This document shows, piece by piece, positions 61,309 to 64,000 of a stretch of DNA of 64,000 nt. Source of the DNA: Bradyrhizobium zhengyangense (GTDB taxonomy: Bacteria; Pseudomonadota; Alphaproteobacteria; Rhizobiales; Xanthobacteraceae); the NCBI RefSeq assembly GCF_022012435.1, contig NZ_JAKLUA010000010.1, positions 186,001 to 250,000 of the forward strand. The letters are read 5' to 3'. The number at the start of each line of letters is the position of its first letter. The stretch's first letter is position 1. Under the pieces are notes generated by a model, which was not told the DNA's origin, did no database searches, and saw only the letters and a list, made by a program, of their open reading frames with translations. The translations under genes were made by a program, and so were the position numbers.

Positions 61309-62109
61309 TCAGGAGCCGTTGATGAAACCTCGCGCAATCTCGATCATGCCGAAGTTGTCGAGATCGTCGTGCCCGCCCTCAGCGAGTCGAACGAATTGCT
61401 TCGGCTCGTGCGCCAGCGCGAACAGCTTCTCCCCGAATGCGATCGGGATGGTTTGATCCTGCGCGCCGTGAACGACCAACAGCGGCACTGTGACGCCCGC
61501 GATCCGCTCGTCGGAATGAAGCGGATCCCGGATCAGGAGACGGACCGGAAGGAAGCGGAATTGCGCGGCCGCGACGTCTGCGATCGAGGTGTAGGGCGCC
61601 TCGAGGATCAGCTTGCGAACCGGATGCTCGGACGCGACGGCAACGGCAACACCGGTCCCAAGCGAGAATCCCCAGGCGACGATGCACTGGGCGTCGTAGC
61701 GTTCCGCCGCGAATGAATACGCGGCCGCGCCGTCGCGCAGCAGACCGTCCTCACTCGGCGCGCCGCTGGAGCCCGCATAGCCGCGATAGGACAGCGCGAC
61801 GAGACCGGTGCCGTCAGCAATGATCGCCTTGAAGCGCCCGGCAAGGCCCGCAAGGAAATCGCCATTGCCGTGGAAGTACAGCACCACGTCGCGGCCGGGC
61901 TTCGGCGGCACGTGCCAGACGATGATCTTCTCACCGTCGGAGGTGGTGAGGACGTGTTCCTCGGCCTGCGGAAACCCTGCGGCGGCCGGTGCGGTGCGCT
62001 CAGTGGTCGGGATCGGAAACAGCATGCTGCGCTGTTTCACATAGAGCACGGCGAGACCTGCGAGATAGCCGGCGGCAGCGACGATGGCGATCCATTTCAG
62101 GAATGTCAT
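61309..62109 (-). CDS. Alpha/beta hydrolase (BEM46/ABHD13-like)
   Basis: A 266-residue hydrolase. An N-terminal helix (about 3-24) may anchor it in the membrane. The oxyanion loop YFHGNGD, nucleophile elbow GFSLG (Ser near residue 149), late Asp in GAQDQTIP and His in EGGHDDL give a complete triad. The YRGYAGSSG segment and overall pattern fit the BEM46/YfhR group. Substrate unknown. Confidence 0.87.
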   Translation of the reverse strand: MTFLKWIAIVAAAGYLAGLAVLYVKQRSMLFPIPTTERTAPAAAGFPQAEEHVLTTSDGEKIIVWHVPPKPGRDVVLYFHGNGDFLAGLAGRFKAIIADGTGLVALSYRGYAGSSGAPSEDGLLRDGAAAYSFAAERYDAQCIVAWGFSLGTGVAVAVASEHPVRKLILEAPYTSIADVAAAQFRFLPVRLLIRDPLHSDERIAGVTVPLLVVHGAQDQTIPIAFGEKLFALAHEPKQFVRLAEGGHDDLDNFGMIEIARGFINGS

Positions 62110-62130
62110 CGCTGCGCCGGCTCTCCGGCG

Positions 62131-63531
62131 CTACATCGCCTTGACGATGTTCTCGGTGACCTTCTTGGCGTCGCCGAGCAGCATCATGGTGTTGTCGCGG
62201 TAGAACAGCGGATTGTCGATACCGGCATAACCCGACGCCAGCGACCGCTTGATGAACATCACCGTGCCGGCCTTCCAGACCTGCAGCACCGGCATGCCGT
62301 AGATCGGCGAGGTCTTGTCCTCTTCCGCCGCCGGATTGGTGACGTCGTTGGCGCCGATCACGAAGGCGATGTCGGCCTGCGCGAACTCGGAGTTGATGTC
62401 CTCGAGCTCGAACACCTCGTCATAGGGCACGTTGGCCTCGGCGAGCAGCACGTTCATGTGGCCGGGCATGCGGCCCGCGACCGGGTGAATGGCGTATTTC
62501 ACCTCGACGCCTTCCTTCTTCAGCATGTCGGCCATTTCGCGCAGCGCGTGCTGGGCCTGGGCCACCGCCATGCCGTATCCGGGCACGATGATGACCTTGG
62601 AGGCGTTCTTCATGATGAACGCGGCATCGTCAGCCGAGCCGAGCTTGGCGGGCTTCTGCTCGCCACCTGCTCCGCCGCCGGCAGCAGCGGTCTCGCCGCC
62701 GAAGCCGCCGAGAATGACCGAAATGAAGGACCGGTTCATCGCGTGGCACATGATGTAGGACAGGATCGCGCCCGACGAGCCCACCAGCGCGCCCGTTATG
62801 ATCAGCGCCGAATTGCCGAGCGTGAAGCCGATGCCCGCCGCGGCCCAGCCCGAATAGGAGTTCAGCATCGAGATCACGACCGGCATGTCGGCGCCGCCGA
62901 TCGGGATGATCATGAGCACGCCGAGCGTGAGCGCCAGGATGACATTGAGCCAGAAGAACACCGGGCTGCCGGTGACAACGAGCCCGACGATGCAGGCGAC
63001 CAACGCGACTGCGAGCGCGACGTTGATCACGTGCCGCGCCGGCAGGATGATCGGAGAGCCGCTCATCCGCGCCGACAGCTTGAGGAATGCGATCACCGAG
63101 CCGGTGAATGTCAGCGCGCCGATGGCGACGCCGAGCGACATTTCGACCAGGCTCTGGGTGTGGATGTTGCCGGGGGTGCCGATGTCGAAGGCCTCGGGCG
63201 CATAGAACGCGCCGGCGGCGACCAGCACCGCGGCCATGCCCACCAGCGAGTGGAAGGCGGCGACCAGTTCGGGCATCGACGTCATCGGCACGCGGCGGGC
63301 GATGACCGCACCGATCGCCGCGCCAATGGCGATGCCGACAATCACCAGCACCCAGGCGAGACCATCGGCCGGCGGATGGTTGGCGAGCGTGGTGGCGACC
63401 GCAATCGCCATACCGACCATGCCGAACAGATTGCCCTGGCGCGACGACGCCGGGCTCGAGAGTCCGCGCAGCGACAGGATGAAGAGCACCCCCGCCACGA
63501 GATACAAGAATGCAGAGAAGTTTGCGCTCAT
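62131..63531 (-). CDS. pntB: NAD(P) transhydrogenase subunit beta
   Basis: PntB (466 residues) forms part of the proton-translocating transhydrogenase, which makes NADPH from NADH. The first about 270 residues are membrane helices, followed by the NADP-binding dIII domain with KVIIVPGYGMAVAQAQHALREM near its start and GANDVTNPAAEEDKTSPIYGMPVL, quoted in parts. The sequence ends KKVTENIVKAM. It is the last gene of the pnt operon here, 39 bp after the small membrane subunit. Confidence 0.95.
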   Translation of the reverse strand: MSANFSAFLYLVAGVLFILSLRGLSSPASSRQGNLFGMVGMAIAVATTLANHPPADGLAWVLVIVGIAIGAAIGAVIARRVPMTSMPELVAAFHSLVGMAAVLVAAGAFYAPEAFDIGTPGNIHTQSLVEMSLGVAIGALTFTGSVIAFLKLSARMSGSPIILPARHVINVALAVALVACIVGLVVTGSPVFFWLNVILALTLGVLMIIPIGGADMPVVISMLNSYSGWAAAGIGFTLGNSALIITGALVGSSGAILSYIMCHAMNRSFISVILGGFGGETAAAGGGAGGEQKPAKLGSADDAAFIMKNASKVIIVPGYGMAVAQAQHALREMADMLKKEGVEVKYAIHPVAGRMPGHMNVLLAEANVPYDEVFELEDINSEFAQADIAFVIGANDVTNPAAEEDKTSPIYGMPVLQVWKAGTVMFIKRSLASGYAGIDNPLFYRDNTMMLLGDAKKVTENIVKAM

Positions 63532-63570
63532 CTCAGGTCCCCATTGATCCCATCAGCCCGAGGTGGCCGC

Positions 63571-63888
63571 TTACTTCGACTTCTTCTTGTACATCGCCAG
63601 CATGCGCTGGGTGACAAGGAAGCCGCCGAAGATGTTGATGCAGGCAAAGATCAGCGCGACGAAGCCGAACGCGCGCGCCCAGCCCGAACCGCTCGAGACG
63701 TTGGCGACGCCGCCGGCCAGAAGCGCGCCGACCACGATCACCGAAGAGATCGCATTGGTGACGCTCATCAGCGGCGTATGCAGCGCCGGTGTCACCGACC
63801 ACACCACGAAATAACCGACGAAGACGGCGAGGACGAAGATCGACAGCCGGAAGATGAAGGGGTCGACGACCTGTGCAGCATGCTCCAT
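63571..63888 (-). CDS. pntAB: NAD(P) transhydrogenase subunit alpha, membrane part
   Basis: A 105-residue membrane subunit with about three helices (about 8-28, 35-63 and 78-98), corresponding to the C-terminal membrane part of enterobacterial PntA. FVGYFVVWSVTPALHTPLMSVTNAISS is the hallmark, quoted in part. In alphaproteobacteria the alpha chain is split into this subunit and the soluble PntAA upstream. The ATG at 63888 begins 11 bp after the PntAA stop. Confidence 0.94.
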   Translation of the reverse strand: MEHAAQVVDPFIFRLSIFVLAVFVGYFVVWSVTPALHTPLMSVTNAISSVIVVGALLAGGVANVSSGSGWARAFGFVALIFACINIFGGFLVTQRMLAMYKKKSK

Positions 63889-63899
63889 GACGGGCCTCC

Positions 63900-64000
63900 T
63901 TAAACCTTCGGCTGGAAGTTCGGGTGAATCACGGCGCCGTCCTTGGTCAGCGCGGTGGCCTTGACGAGCTCGTCGTCCCAGTTGACGGCGAGCTTCTTCT
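63900..64000 (-). CDS. pntAA: NAD(P) transhydrogenase subunit alpha, soluble part (3' end only)
   Basis: Only the last 33 codons lie in the window. The minus-strand frame reads KKLAVNWDDELVKATALTK and on to GAVIHPNFQPKV with a TAA stop at 63900-63902, matching the C-terminus of the soluble NAD-binding PntAA subunit. The gene continues past the right edge. It heads the pntAA-pntAB-pntB operon. Confidence 0.9.
   Translation of the reverse strand, partial: KKLAVNWDDELVKATALTKDGAVIHPNFQPKV

Noticed and set aside
61870..63903. A 677-codon open frame on the plus strand
   Set aside because: It lies fully antisense to the alpha/beta hydrolase, pntB and pntAB genes, and its translation is His/Arg/Asp-rich shadow sequence typical of high-GC DNA.

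Overview
This 64 kb window is high-GC, gene-dense chromosomal DNA from an alphaproteobacterium. Protein content fits the Bradyrhizobium/Nitrobacteraceae group best: a copper nitrite reductase cluster with FixK/NnrR-type boxes, DUF465 proteins, several ABC importers, alphaproteobacterial PntAA/PntAB/PntB, and dispersed palindromic elements of the kind seen in Bradyrhizobium. The genus is an inference from gene content; no rRNA or other marker is present. I saw no tRNA, rRNA, CRISPR array, prophage or intact insertion sequence.

Layout. 1-5.3 kb: a truncated conserved gene, two small membrane proteins, a pair of small secreted Cys-rich proteins, a large proline-rich membrane protein and purA. 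5.6-8.7 kb: a three-gene exporter operon (HlyD-type adaptor, FtsX-type permease, ATPase). 8.9-14 kb: an MgtA-type P-ATPase, two paralogous EamA permeases flanking a DUF1330 gene. 14-21.5 kb: a Cache chemoreceptor, a 2-hydroxyacid dehydrogenase, a sugar-type ABC importer without ATPase, and an exported metallo-beta-lactamase-fold protein. 21.7-25.8 kb: a MuiA/DUF4139 protein, a FixJ/NarL-type regulator with an atypical receiver, an AraC regulator and an ABM monooxygenase.

27-32 kb is a compact denitrification island: nnrS and nnrR divergent around one FixK/FNR-type palindrome, hemN plus a small redox-disulfide protein divergent from an unknown 68-residue membrane protein around a second, then nirK-nirV behind a third, weaker box. 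The genes would act together: NnrR (and probably FixK2) senses NO/low oxygen, HemN supplies heme anaerobically, NirK reduces nitrite to NO, NirV and NnrS are accessory.

32-48.5 kb: a GNAT enzyme, scoAB, an AsmA protein, a PrpF-family isomerase with DctA under a divergent LysR regulator, a second sugar-type ABC importer without ATPase, and a glpD-potABC-like run lacking a binding protein. 48.6-57.9 kb: a PAS-GGDEF-EAL protein, an LhgO-like oxidase, small DUF465 and unknown proteins, a GGDEF cyclase, purEK, aquaporin and rpsU. 58-64 kb: a TPR lipoprotein, an Ala/Lys/Pro-rich membrane protein, a cupin, a Ca2+/H+ antiporter, an alpha/beta hydrolase and the pnt transhydrogenase operon, which runs off the right edge.

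The least explained items are the matched Cys-spacing pair at 1.6-2.3 kb, the atypical receiver at 23.6-24.2 kb, the unknown small membrane gene in the denitrification island, and the palindromic repeats, one of which supplies the stop codon of a GGDEF gene.
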